6,860 nt of DNA from Candidatus Woesearchaeota archaeon (GCA_018303515.1 JAGVXZ010000015.1:1-6860); one strand, 5' to 3'. Shown: positions 1-6,529, numbered from the stretch's first letter. Program-made: numbers and translations. The notes: generated from the letters alone by a model not told the origin.

Positions 1-1
1 A

Positions 2-868
2 AAAATAAAAGACATTTCAGTTTATGGACAAGAAAGCAACCAGACAACATGGAAGCTTTGTAAGATGAATATGGCTATCAGAGGGATTGACTCTAATATC
101 AAATGGGGCGATGCTTTCCATGATGACCAGCATAAAGATTTGAAAGCAGATTTTATTCTTGCCAATCCACCGTTTAATGATTCTGACTGGAATGGTGAAT
201 TATTACAGGAAGATGTACGCTGGAAGTTTGGAGTGCCTCCAAAGAATAATGCTAATTTTGCATGGGTTCAGCATTTTATTCATCATCTGAATCCTACTGG
301 CGTAGCTGGCTTTGTTCTGGCAAATGGCTCAATGAGTTCTAATACTTCCAATGAAGGAGAAATAAGGAAGAATATGATTACTGCTGAGATTGTTGATTGC
401 ATGGTAGCGTTGCCATCGCAGTTGTTTTACAATACAATGATTCCTGCTTGCTTATGGTTTGTTACAAGAGATAAAAAAGACCATTCGTTTAGGGACAGAA
501 GAGGGCAGATATTGTTTATTGATGCCAGAAATATGGGTGTAATGATTGACCGTCGTCATAGAGAACTAACTGATGAGGATGTTAAGAAAATATCTTCCAC
601 TTATCACTCATGGAGAGGAGAGAATAAGATCAAATATGAGGATGTTACTGGATTTTGTAAATCTGCAAAATTAGAAGAAATTGAAAAGCACAACTACATA
701 CTTACTCCAGGAAGATATGTTGGAATAGAAGAAGTAGAAGAAGATGACGAAGCATTTGAAGAGAAAATGAAACGATTAACTGCTGAACTTTCCGAGCAGA
801 TGAAAGAAGGACAGAAATTAGACCAAGAAATAAAGAAGAATTTAGAGAGTATTGGGTTTAAGGTGTGA
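2..868 (+). CDS. hsdM: Type I R-M methyltransferase subunit HsdM, C-terminal part
   Basis: This is the modification subunit of a type I restriction-modification system, an N6-adenine methyltransferase that works as a complex with HsdS (normally M2S) using S-adenosylmethionine. The reading frame is open from base 2, so the gene is cut by the window edge; the ATG at 65 is internal, because the preceding codons (ISVYGQESNQTTWKL) are typical HsdM sequence. 288 residues are visible. HsdM proteins are usually about 500 residues, so the N-terminal domain and the SAM-binding motif I are missing here. The catalytic motif IV NPPF is at visible residues 55-58 (164-175), followed by the family-typical FIDARNMGVMIDR segment and an acidic, coiled-coil-like tail. 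The last 34 codons (767-868) recur in diverged form at 1348-1449. The gene normally modifies host DNA at the site chosen by HsdS (3504 end). The family assignment is certain. Confidence 0.97.
   Translation, partial: KIKDISVYGQESNQTTWKLCKMNMAIRGIDSNIKWGDAFHDDQHKDLKADFILANPPFNDSDWNGELLQEDVRWKFGVPPKNNANFAWVQHFIHHLNPTGVAGFVLANGSMSSNTSNEGEIRKNMITAEIVDCMVALPSQLFYNTMIPACLWFVTRDKKDHSFRDRRGQILFIDARNMGVMIDRRHRELTDEDVKKISSTYHSWRGENKIKYEDVTGFCKSAKLEEIEKHNYILTPGRYVGIEEVEEDDEAFEEKMKRLTAELSEQMKEGQKLDQEIKKNLESIGFKV
767..868 (+). repeat. Direct repeat copy 1: 3' end of hsdM
   Basis: The last 33 codons plus stop of hsdM, beginning at an internal ATG. Compared with copy 2 (1348-1449), the two 102-nt stretches align without gaps; I count 84 identical bases. 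The encoded peptides differ at 4 of 33 residues. Homology starts abruptly at the ATG: the bases before it are unrelated beyond two or three. Confidence 0.85.
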
Positions 869-911
869 TAACCGTATCGAAATACACACGGATAAAAAAT
901 GGCATAAAAAC

Positions 912-1196
912 ATGAAAAAGATAATAAATGTTAAAGGAAAAGAAATAGTTATTTTTTCTCAAAATGCGGAAGAATATATCTCCTTAACAGATATTGCCCG
1001 GTATAAAAATCCTAATGAACCCAAAGACGTTGTTAAAAATTGGCTTCGAAGCAAGAGTACGATTGAATTTTTGGGTCTATGGGAAAAAATAAACAACCCC
1101 AATTTTAAAGGGGTCGAATTCGACTCCTTTCTAAGACAAGCTACGAGCAAAGGTTTTATGGCGTCCAGAAAACTAGGGAGAAAATCATTTTGTTAA
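912..1196 (+). pseudogene. KilA-N domain protein, truncated remnant
   Basis: This 94-residue frame starts with MKKIINVKGKEIVIF and runs through features typical of the KilA-N DNA-binding domain: YISLTDIARYKN (about residues 22-33), a DVVKNWLRSK segment (39-48), TIEFLGLWE (50-58), and NPNFKGVEFDSF (62-73). Intact members usually continue with a further stretch of KilA-N domain and more sequence (roughly 200-280 residues in all). Here the similarity stops near residue 75, and the last 19 residues (about 1137-1193) look like out-of-frame read-through of the next fragment. I chose the ATG at 912; a TTG further upstream at 852 lies inside hsdM and has no support. There is no ribosome-binding site. 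KilA-N proteins come from phages and DNA viruses and also occur as accessory genes in R-M loci. I read it as a broken gene; a short functional DNA-binding peptide cannot be excluded. Confidence 0.65.
1107..1130. repeat. 24-bp near-perfect palindrome
   Basis: The halves aaaggggtcgaa and ttcgactccttt pair at 11 of 12 positions, and the one mismatch (1112/1125) is a G-T that would wobble-pair in RNA. The central 12 bp (1113-1124) are perfectly self-complementary. It spans exactly eight codons of the KilA-N remnant (KGVEFDSF) and ends about 10 bases before the point where KilA-N similarity is lost. A competing 5-bp stem (1096-1100 with 1110-1114) is also possible. A cruciform-prone site could have promoted the deletion, but part of the symmetry may be imposed by conserved codons. 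Confidence 0.6.
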
Positions 1197-1351
1197 TAAA
1201 AGAGAATCCAAAAATAACATCAAAGGAACTTGCAGAGAAAACAGGAGTGTCAATAAAGGGAATTGAGTGGCAGTTAAAAAAACTAAAAGATGAAAATCTC
1301 ATTGAAAGAAGGGGTTCTGATAAAGGCGGGCATTGGGAGATTGTAAGATGA
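1142..1351 (+). pseudogene. C-terminal winged-helix fragment (AlbA_2/AAA_4 or Fic type)
   Basis: In a different frame from the KilA-N remnant, the sequence reads about GVQKTREKIILLIKENPKI, then TSKELAEKTGVSIKGIEWQ and LKKLKDENLIERRGSDKGGH, ending WEIVR and TGA at 1349-1351. This matches the C-terminal winged helix common to AlbA_2/divergent AAA_4 putative regulators and some Fic proteins, where the last turn is typically RxGxDKGGxW. The main catalytic or nucleotide-binding part is absent and there is no plausible start in frame, so this is the tail of a gene whose first several hundred codons are gone. It appears joined to the KilA-N remnant by a deletion near 1135-1160. Its stop overlaps the ATG at 1348 (ATGA). 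The winged-helix identity is well supported; which parent family it came from is an inference. Confidence 0.65.
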
Positions 1352-1449
1352 AACGATTAACTGCTGAATTGTCTTCACAGATGAAAGAAGGGCGGAAGCT
1401 GGACGAAGAGATAAAGAAGAATTTGGAAGGGATTGGGTTTAAGGTATGA
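1348..1449 (+). pseudogene. hsdM: Second, diverged copy of the hsdM 3' end (33 codons)
   Basis: It starts at an ATG overlapping the stop of the winged-helix fragment and runs through MKRLTAELSSQMKEGRKLDE to IGFKV and TGA. It is co-linear with the last 33 residues of HsdM at 767-868 and differs from them at four residues. Of 13 codons that differ, nine are synonymous, so the copy descends from a separate, diverged hsdM rather than from a recent exact duplication. Its TGA overlaps the ATG of the next gene at 1446 (ATGA), the coupling one expects at a native hsdM end. It therefore looks like the stump of the operon's original hsdM. As a 33-codon frame it could still be translated and pass ribosomes to the 1446 gene; a weak ggag lies at 1336-1339. 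Confidence 0.82.
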
Positions 1450-2240
1450 GTAAAGAAAAATCTAAGGACGAGAAATTGATAGGAGATTTTTTAGAAGTAT
1501 GTAACCAATTTGATAACTTTTCTTCTTCATTAACTATGCCTTTGTATAGCGATGAACCAAATCTGTACGAATATTTCAATTTAGTTAAACAGCAAATACA
1601 AAAAGTAGGATTTATTATTTCTAAACTCTCCCCTATTTTAAAAGAAGGCAAAAGATTACATGACCGCTCATTAAAAGATGAAAGTTTTATTCCTAAAATC
1701 CATAATTACCTCTTTGAGCATCGAGAAGAATTAAGCTTTTTTCACGAAGATTTTTTTATCCACTCAAGAATACTTATGGATAGATTAGCATTACTCTCGT
1801 CCTTTTTATTCAAAATCAATAAAAAAGAAAAAATGGAATTAGTTGATTCTTTTTCTAGTTATTTCAAACATGAAAATGGGCAGATAACCCCAATTATAAA
1901 AGATGAAATCAGTAAAAAATTACCAGAAGAACTTAAGAGTTTGTTATCTGAAACAAAATGGTATATTGAACTTATTAAGAAACCGCGCGATCAGTTAGTG
2001 GTACATGCTAAAGATGCAAAACATCGCATAATTGGAGGAGTTGGTTTTGTTTCTGGAGGAAATTTCGACTTTTTAGATGGTCTAACTTTTTTACAAGCAT
2101 ATCATATGGGTATAAAAAATGAGAACTTTAATAACGTACCTATATTAAAGTTTCTAATTCCAGAGATTACTTCTTTTTTGAGTGAATATCTCAAAATCAT
2201 AAAAAATGAAAATGAAAAAACCAAAATTCAAACAAACTGA
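1446..2240 (+). CDS. Helical accessory protein in the R-M operon, possible HEPN-type RNase
   Basis: A 264-residue soluble, apparently all-helical protein. I do not recognise a named family with certainty. Residues 101-117 (EDFFIHSRILMDRLALL) followed by R181-D-Q-L-V-V-H187 resemble HEPN domains, in which an R-x4-6-H motif near the end of a helical bundle forms the RNase active site; here the spacing is R-x5-H (1986-2006). No signal peptide or membrane segment is evident. It starts by ATGA overlap with the hsdM-tail copy and overlaps hsdS by 35 nt, so it is embedded in the R-M operon. Many R-M loci carry accessory RNases (the anticodon nucleases PrrC and RloC are known cases), which makes a backup toxin role plausible. 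That role, and even the HEPN assignment, are inferences; the motif alone can arise by chance. Confidence 0.85.
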   Translation: MSKEKSKDEKLIGDFLEVCNQFDNFSSSLTMPLYSDEPNLYEYFNLVKQQIQKVGFIISKLSPILKEGKRLHDRSLKDESFIPKIHNYLFEHREELSFFHEDFFIHSRILMDRLALLSSFLFKINKKEKMELVDSFSSYFKHENGQITPIIKDEISKKLPEELKSLLSETKWYIELIKKPRDQLVVHAKDAKHRIIGGVGFVSGGNFDFLDGLTFLQAYHMGIKNENFNNVPILKFLIPEITSFLSEYLKIIKNENEKTKIQTN

Positions 2241-3504
2241 AACAGGAATGCTTCCTGAAGATTGGGAAGTTAATACAATTGGAAATGTATGTAAGAGCAT
2301 TTCGCAAACTTATAATTTTAAAGATGAGTATCAAATTATTTTTTTAAATACGGGGGACATATCCAATGGACAAGTTCTGAAAAAATCTTATATGGATATA
2401 AAAAATCTACCCGGACAGGCAAAGAAACGCATTAAAATTAATGATATATTATTCAGCGAGATTAGACCAATTAATAAGCGATATGCGTTTATTGATTTTG
2501 ATGCTAATGAGTTTGTTGTTTCTACAAAATTAATGGTAATAAGATGTAATAATATAATTTATCCAAAATTTTTGTATTATTTATTAACAGAGATTAAAAT
2601 GCTCAGATATTTTCAAATGTTAGCTGAGTCTAGGTCAGGAACTTTCCCACAAATAACTTTTGATATAATTAAAACTATTCAAATTCCAATTCCAAACTTA
2701 AATGAACAAAGAACGATAGTTAGGTTTATTGAAAATATAGATAATAAATTGATTTTAATCCAAAAACAAAATCATACACTAGAAAGTATAGGGCAAGTTT
2801 TATTTAAACATTGGTTTGTTGAATTTGAATTTCCTAACGAAAAAGGCAAGCCATACAAAAGCTCTGGCGGAGAGATGGTTGATTCTGAATTGGGGATGAT
2901 TCCGAAAGGGTGGAAAGTTTCAAAGATAGGAAAAGAATTTGAAACTATTCTCGGTGGAACACCAAGCACAACAAATAAATCTTATTGGGAAAATGGAAAT
3001 GTTGCATGGATTAATTCGGGAGAAATAAATAAGTTTAGAATTACTGAGCCGACAGCATATATCACTAAAGAAGCTGTTGATAATTCAGCTACTAAATTAA
3101 TGCCAAAAGGAACGACTGTTTTGGCAATCACAGGTGCAACATTGGGACAAGTTAGTAGAATTGAGATTGATACTTGTGCTAATCAATCAGTAATAGGAAT
3201 TATAGAAAATAAAGACATCTCCTCTGAATATATTTACTTATTGATAAAACATAGGATTATTGGTTTGATTTCACATCAAACAGGAGGGGCACAACAGCAT
3301 ATAAATAAAAAGAATGTAAACGAATTGGATATTTTATTGCCTGACGATTCACGAATGTTAAAATTTAAGAAAATGATGAGCTCTATTTTTAAGAATATAT
3401 CTATAAATTGCTTTGAGTCTCAGAATTTATCACAAATCCGAGATTCCCTGCTCCCAAGATTAATGTCGGGAAAAATAAGAGTTCCAGTTGAGGTTAGAGC
3501 ATGA
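2206..3504 (+). CDS. hsdS: Type I R-M specificity subunit HsdS, complete, two TRDs
   Basis: HsdS gives the type I complex its bipartite DNA target and holds two HsdM subunits. The 432 residues follow the standard plan: an N-terminal TETGMLPEDWEV (11-22), target-recognition domain 1 (about 20-165), the central conserved region with NEQRTIVRFIENIDNKL (166-182) and VLFKHWFVEFEFP (198-210), a second ELGMIPKGWKV (228-238) repeating the first, TRD2 with GGTPSTTNKSYW (250-261), and the distal helix ending IRDSLLPRLMSGKIRV (411-426). Both half-repeats are intact, so it should be functional. The start is 2206 or the ATG two codons later (2212), which matches more closely the usual MKKPKFKQ beginning. 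It overlaps the HEPN-like gene by 35 nt and the next gene by ATGA. The target sequence cannot be read from the protein by eye. Confidence 0.97.
   Translation: MKMKKPKFKQTETGMLPEDWEVNTIGNVCKSISQTYNFKDEYQIIFLNTGDISNGQVLKKSYMDIKNLPGQAKKRIKINDILFSEIRPINKRYAFIDFDANEFVVSTKLMVIRCNNIIYPKFLYYLLTEIKMLRYFQMLAESRSGTFPQITFDIIKTIQIPIPNLNEQRTIVRFIENIDNKLILIQKQNHTLESIGQVLFKHWFVEFEFPNEKGKPYKSSGGEMVDSELGMIPKGWKVSKIGKEFETILGGTPSTTNKSYWENGNVAWINSGEINKFRITEPTAYITKEAVDNSATKLMPKGTTVLAITGATLGQVSRIEIDTCANQSVIGIIENKDISSEYIYLLIKHRIIGLISHQTGGAQQHINKKNVNELDILLPDDSRMLKFKKMMSSIFKNISINCFESQNLSQIRDSLLPRLMSGKIRVPVEVRA
3490..3494 (+). promoter_or_regulatory. Shine-Dalgarno site for the 3501 gene
   Basis: gaggt lies inside the hsdS 3' end with six bases before the ATG at 3501. 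The same gaggt-N6-ATGA arrangement occurs before the HEPN gene at 6526. It supports the ATG at 3501 as the true start and points to translation coupled with hsdS. Confidence 0.6.
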
Positions 3505-5822
3505 TTCTATTTTTACAACTATTAAGTGCTTTAAATGAATTTTATATTAATCCGCAGGATTATTTGATAGTCTACTTTACAATTCTTGGAATTTTGGTTA
3601 CACTCATATCGATAACTAGCTCTCTGACAAAGGAAGTAAGGCAAGATCTAATAACTGAATATTACTTAAAAAGTAAATTTGTTATTTTATACTTAACTTA
3701 TATTGTATTAACATTTATCATTACCTGCGTACTTTATTATTTTGAGCCAGAATATCTAAATGCAATAATCTTTATCTTGTTCATAATAACTTTCTTCTAT
3801 TCGTTAATATTTGCAGGATTATTTATTTTACGTTTGAATAGAAGTTGGCTTTATTCTCAAATATTTGAGCATTTTAAGAAAGAAACCAATTCAAAAAAGG
3901 AAATTAGTAAAGATTCTTCAAGATTGAATTATAGTAAAACCCAATTTGTAAGTTTAGATGCACTAATAAAAAACTTCTCTTATGTAGAAAAGAATAATCA
4001 AGACTTTATAGAGGAAGTAAAAACGATAAAAAAGATAGTGAAATACTGCATATCAAATGATAAACCAACGATTCTTATTGATTTCTTTAATAATGATGTA
4101 ATAAGAATAAAAAATTTCTCGTTTTTCGAGAATCTAATATCTATGCTGTATGAACTGAAGTTTGAAAATTACAAAGATTTAATTTTAGCGAGGTTCTATC
4201 AGGACTTTCTTTATAATCTTGTAAAAGAAAACTTTTATCGTGTCAAGGAATTTAATACACGATTGAACACTTCAGGGCTTTATTTAAAAGAATTTTTAGA
4301 CATTCGATATATAGACGATTTTAAGAAAAATGAAAACAAGGCATGGATTAACAATTATGAAACTCTAATGTCAAACACCATTAATAAATTGTATGATTTG
4401 TGTCGAACGGTACTATTGCTGGATATAGAACAAAAAACCAAAAAAAGATATTTATTAACACAATTAGGAGAATTAAATAAAGTCTTAGAACATTACGATT
4501 ATCTCCACGAAACCGATTTTTTAAATGAATATTATGATAGAAGCATTGACTCATCAAAGAAAGAATTGGCTGATAATAAAATAAGAATAATCAAAAAACA
4601 ACAGGAGAATCTTAAAGAAAAACAATCTGAACTATTTTATCTTATTCTCTACAATATAGATAAGGAAGAGCTTACTAAAGATTTTTTTGAAGTAGCATTA
4701 AAAATCTACAATTTAAAAGGATTTGATAAACAGTATTATAGATATGAACTATTTGATAAATTAGATTGGTTAAATTATGACTCGTTTAGTGGGGGTGTAC
4801 AAGCCATTGCATCATTTAACTTTAATCGATATAGACTACTGCTTTCTTTCTATAAATATGTGCAAAGCGGAGAAATAGATATTAAGCGATTTGAAAATGA
4901 GAATTTCACTGATGTTTCCTACTCGTTTGAAAAAGAATTAGAAAATATTTCAGAAAACTTTATTACAAAATATTTTGATTATGGTAACGAGAAGTTTGTA
5001 CAATTCAAAAAGCAAATACTTAAAGAGATTAAAGAAAAGAAAGAATCAATAAAGAAAGACAAACAAAATTATATTATTAAAACCCCTCTAAAAAAGGAGC
5101 ATGTTGATAATTTTATTAAAGATTGTAGAGAATTATGGGAGAAAAATCAAAAGAATATATCTCAATTCATGCAATTAGGAGAAATTAAAGGTGGTTCTGA
5201 AGTTAAAACATTCTTTGGTCAATATACTTTATTTGATAAGGAATGGTTTTTAGATGAATTTGATAAAAATGTAGCGTTTTCCAGAGATACTGGAAAGAAC
5301 TTTGGAGAATTACAAGGAAATAGTAAATTAAAGCAGGTTTTAAATTTAATCAATAAATTATTCGATAAAAAGAAAGATAAGGAGATTATAATCAAAGAGA
5401 TACATTCTGATTTAGCAAAAGAGATTCAACCGAACAAAGAGTATTATCTATTCTATGGCTCTGATTTTGAGATATACAATATTCCTAATCTTAATTGGAC
5501 TAGGCAAGGAATTGAAACCGCAAATTTGAATCTAAATAATTCTATTATCCATTTGTGCCATTCTTATAATCCTGAGAATTTATTATTTGAGAAAGGAGCA
5601 TTTATGTTAGAACAATACAAACAGGGCTATGAGAAGATAAACGAACCGCTTGTAGTTCAAATTGAACCGATTGATAAAGCTGATGAAATCAAAAATATTT
5701 TAGAAAAAAATAAGAATTACAAATCAGAAGAAGGTGTTAAACAACTTGTTAAGATAAGATTAGCTGAGAAGTTTAATGTGAAACGGACTAAGAAAGCAAA
5801 GTTAATAAGATTAAAAATATAA
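3501..5822 (+). CDS. Uncharacterised membrane-anchored protein linked to the R-M operon
   Basis: A 773-residue protein of no family I recognise. Three hydrophobic segments are visible near the N-terminus (about residues 20-42, 58-80 and 86-111). The other 660 residues are hydrophilic and, if inside, form a large cytoplasmic part. Residues 150-540 are Lys/Glu-rich and probably mostly helical, with coiled-coil-like stretches at about 352-376 and 500-521. The last part (about 640-770) has more mixed alpha/beta character (YYLFYGSDFEIYNIPNL, LVVQIEPIDKADEI) and a basic end. I see no Walker A motif, nuclease signature or protease triad. It starts by ATGA overlap with hsdS behind a good gaggt site, so it belongs to the same transcript. 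A small-gene-number membrane tether or effector for the R-M complex is one possibility, by analogy with membrane effectors in other defence systems; this is speculation. The frame is long and uninterrupted, which argues that it is maintained. Confidence 0.85.
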   Translation: MILFLQLLSALNEFYINPQDYLIVYFTILGILVTLISITSSLTKEVRQDLITEYYLKSKFVILYLTYIVLTFIITCVLYYFEPEYLNAIIFILFIITFFYSLIFAGLFILRLNRSWLYSQIFEHFKKETNSKKEISKDSSRLNYSKTQFVSLDALIKNFSYVEKNNQDFIEEVKTIKKIVKYCISNDKPTILIDFFNNDVIRIKNFSFFENLISMLYELKFENYKDLILARFYQDFLYNLVKENFYRVKEFNTRLNTSGLYLKEFLDIRYIDDFKKNENKAWINNYETLMSNTINKLYDLCRTVLLLDIEQKTKKRYLLTQLGELNKVLEHYDYLHETDFLNEYYDRSIDSSKKELADNKIRIIKKQQENLKEKQSELFYLILYNIDKEELTKDFFEVALKIYNLKGFDKQYYRYELFDKLDWLNYDSFSGGVQAIASFNFNRYRLLLSFYKYVQSGEIDIKRFENENFTDVSYSFEKELENISENFITKYFDYGNEKFVQFKKQILKEIKEKKESIKKDKQNYIIKTPLKKEHVDNFIKDCRELWEKNQKNISQFMQLGEIKGGSEVKTFFGQYTLFDKEWFLDEFDKNVAFSRDTGKNFGELQGNSKLKQVLNLINKLFDKKKDKEIIIKEIHSDLAKEIQPNKEYYLFYGSDFEIYNIPNLNWTRQGIETANLNLNNSIIHLCHSYNPENLLFEKGAFMLEQYKQGYEKINEPLVVQIEPIDKADEIKNILEKNKNYKSEEGVKQLVKIRLAEKFNVKRTKKAKLIRLKI

Positions 5823-5831
5823 TGGTATAAC

Positions 5832-5927
5832 ATGAAACACCCCATAACTAAATCCCACGTTGAAGAGAATGTTTTGAATATTCTCAATAATCTTAACTAT
5901 AAACCACAGCTCCAAAAACAGAAGTAA
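5832..5927 (+). pseudogene. hsdR: Probable hsdR N-terminal remnant
   Basis: A 31-codon frame beginning MKHPITKSHVEENVLNILNN followed by LNYK. It resembles the first residues of type I restriction subunits (HsdR), which typically begin with a short Thr-Glu-x-x-(V/I)-E-x-x-hydrophobic helix ending in L-G/N-Y. HsdR proteins are about 1000 residues, and nothing of the nuclease or helicase domains follows. After about codon 25 the sequence loses similarity. In the next frame, 5918-5956 reads TEVITPKIRGEI and stop, which could be the tail of a deleted gene. The position, directly after an hsdMS operon, fits an ancestral hsdR removed by an internal deletion. The short length leaves real doubt, and it could be a chance similarity. 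Confidence 0.5.
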
Positions 5928-5960
5928 TTACTCCAAAAATAAGAGGAGAAATTTAAGACC

Positions 5961-5996
5961 GATAACTTTAAATATCAACTGACATTATTAGTTATC
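5961..5996. promoter_or_regulatory. Inverted half-sites flanking the promoter, possible operator
   Basis: gataact (5961-5967) and agttatc (5990-5996) are perfect 7-bp inverted repeats, 29 bases from centre to centre. One half abuts the TATA box and the other sits over the predicted transcription start. A dimer bound to both would block TBP and RNA polymerase. The winged helix of the first gene is the obvious candidate for autorepression. A 7-bp repeat at this spacing can occur by chance in AT-rich DNA. Confidence 0.4.
5967..5974 (+). promoter_or_regulatory. Archaeal TATA box for the nucleotidyltransferase-HEPN unit
   Basis: tttaaata is centred about 28 bases upstream of the ATG at 5999. Archaeal TATA boxes lie 26-28 bases before the transcription start, so transcription would begin at or just before the ATG, giving a leaderless mRNA. 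Consistent with this, no Shine-Dalgarno sequence precedes that ATG. Confidence 0.6.
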
Positions 5997-5998
5997 AA

Positions 5999-6529
5999 AT
6001 GAAAAGAAAATATATCAAGCAAACAATAAAGGAATATTTCTTCATCAATCCTACTGCAAAACTTAGGGTCAGGGAGATTGAAAGAACATTAAAACTCCCT
6101 CTTCCTTCTGTAATACGATACTGCAAGGAATTAGAGCAAGAAAACATCCTCACAATAAACAAAGCAGGAAATGTTAATTTCTACACGGCAAGCAGAAGCG
6201 AAACATATTTTTTAGAAAAAAAACTTTTCAACATAAAACAGGTATATGAATCAGGATTAATTAATTATCTGAAGATAGAATTAAGCAATCCTGCGATAGT
6301 TCTTTTTGGCTCTTTTGCAAAAGGAGAAGATACGGAAAACAGCGATATTGACTTATACATCGAAACACCATCCAAAAAACAATTAAATTTAGAAAAATTC
6401 AAAAAGTTTCTAAAAAGAGAAATCCAAATCTTTCAGTACAAAAGTCTTAATGAAATATCAAACCCTCACTTAGCAAATAATATTATAAACGGAATAACAC
6501 TGAACAATTACATAGAGGTTTTCAAATGA
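5999..6529 (+). CDS. MNT-family nucleotidyltransferase with N-terminal winged helix (antitoxin-type)
   Basis: A 176-residue protein with two parts. Residues 1-70 form a winged-helix DNA-binding domain (KLRVREIERTLKLPLPSVIR is the helix-turn-helix, about 21-40, followed by the wing). Residues 85-176 form a minimal nucleotidyltransferase (MNT) domain with the hallmark GSFAKGEDTENSDIDL at 104-119: G104-S105 bind the nucleotide and D116/D118 bind metal. A third acidic residue is less clear; E141 in REIQIF is the candidate. In the characterised MntA-HepT pairs, the MNT protein AMPylates a tyrosine of the HEPN RNase and silences it. The overlapping HEPN gene at 6526 makes that role likely here. The start at 5999 fits the TATA spacing for a leaderless message. 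The winged-helix fusion, common in archaeal versions, suggests the protein also controls its own promoter. Confidence 0.92.
   Translation: MKRKYIKQTIKEYFFINPTAKLRVREIERTLKLPLPSVIRYCKELEQENILTINKAGNVNFYTASRSETYFLEKKLFNIKQVYESGLINYLKIELSNPAIVLFGSFAKGEDTENSDIDLYIETPSKKQLNLEKFKKFLKREIQIFQYKSLNEISNPHLANNIINGITLNNYIEVFK
6515..6519 (+). promoter_or_regulatory. Shine-Dalgarno site for the HEPN gene
   Basis: gaggt sits six bases before the ATG at 6526, inside the end of the nucleotidyltransferase gene. It contrasts with the leaderless first gene of the pair and supports 6526 as the start. Confidence 0.6.

Noticed and set aside
65..67. ATG as the start of hsdM
   Set aside because: The frame continues upstream to base 2 with typical HsdM sequence (ISVYGQESNQTTWKL), so the gene is cut by the window edge and this ATG is internal.
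874..885. Small inverted repeat gtat-cgaa-atac after hsdM
   Set aside because: Only four base pairs; not distinguishable from chance.
852..911. Extension of the KilA-N frame to a TTG at 852
   Set aside because: These 20 codons overlap the hsdM end and look unlike KilA-N N-termini; the ATG at 912 starts the recognisable sequence.
959..1150. Minus-strand open frame of 63 codons
   Set aside because: It is antisense to the KilA-N remnant, has no family resemblance and no start signals.
1439..1651. Minus-strand open frame of 70 codons
   Set aside because: It lies opposite the well-formed 1446 gene and has no recognisable features.
2772..2969. Minus-strand open frame of 65 codons
   Set aside because: It is the complement of the conserved central region of hsdS.
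4116..4132. Hairpin ttctcg-ttttt-cgagaa, terminator-like on the minus strand with a following T-run
   Set aside because: It lies in the middle of the 773-residue gene, has only 6 bp, and no minus-strand gene ends there.
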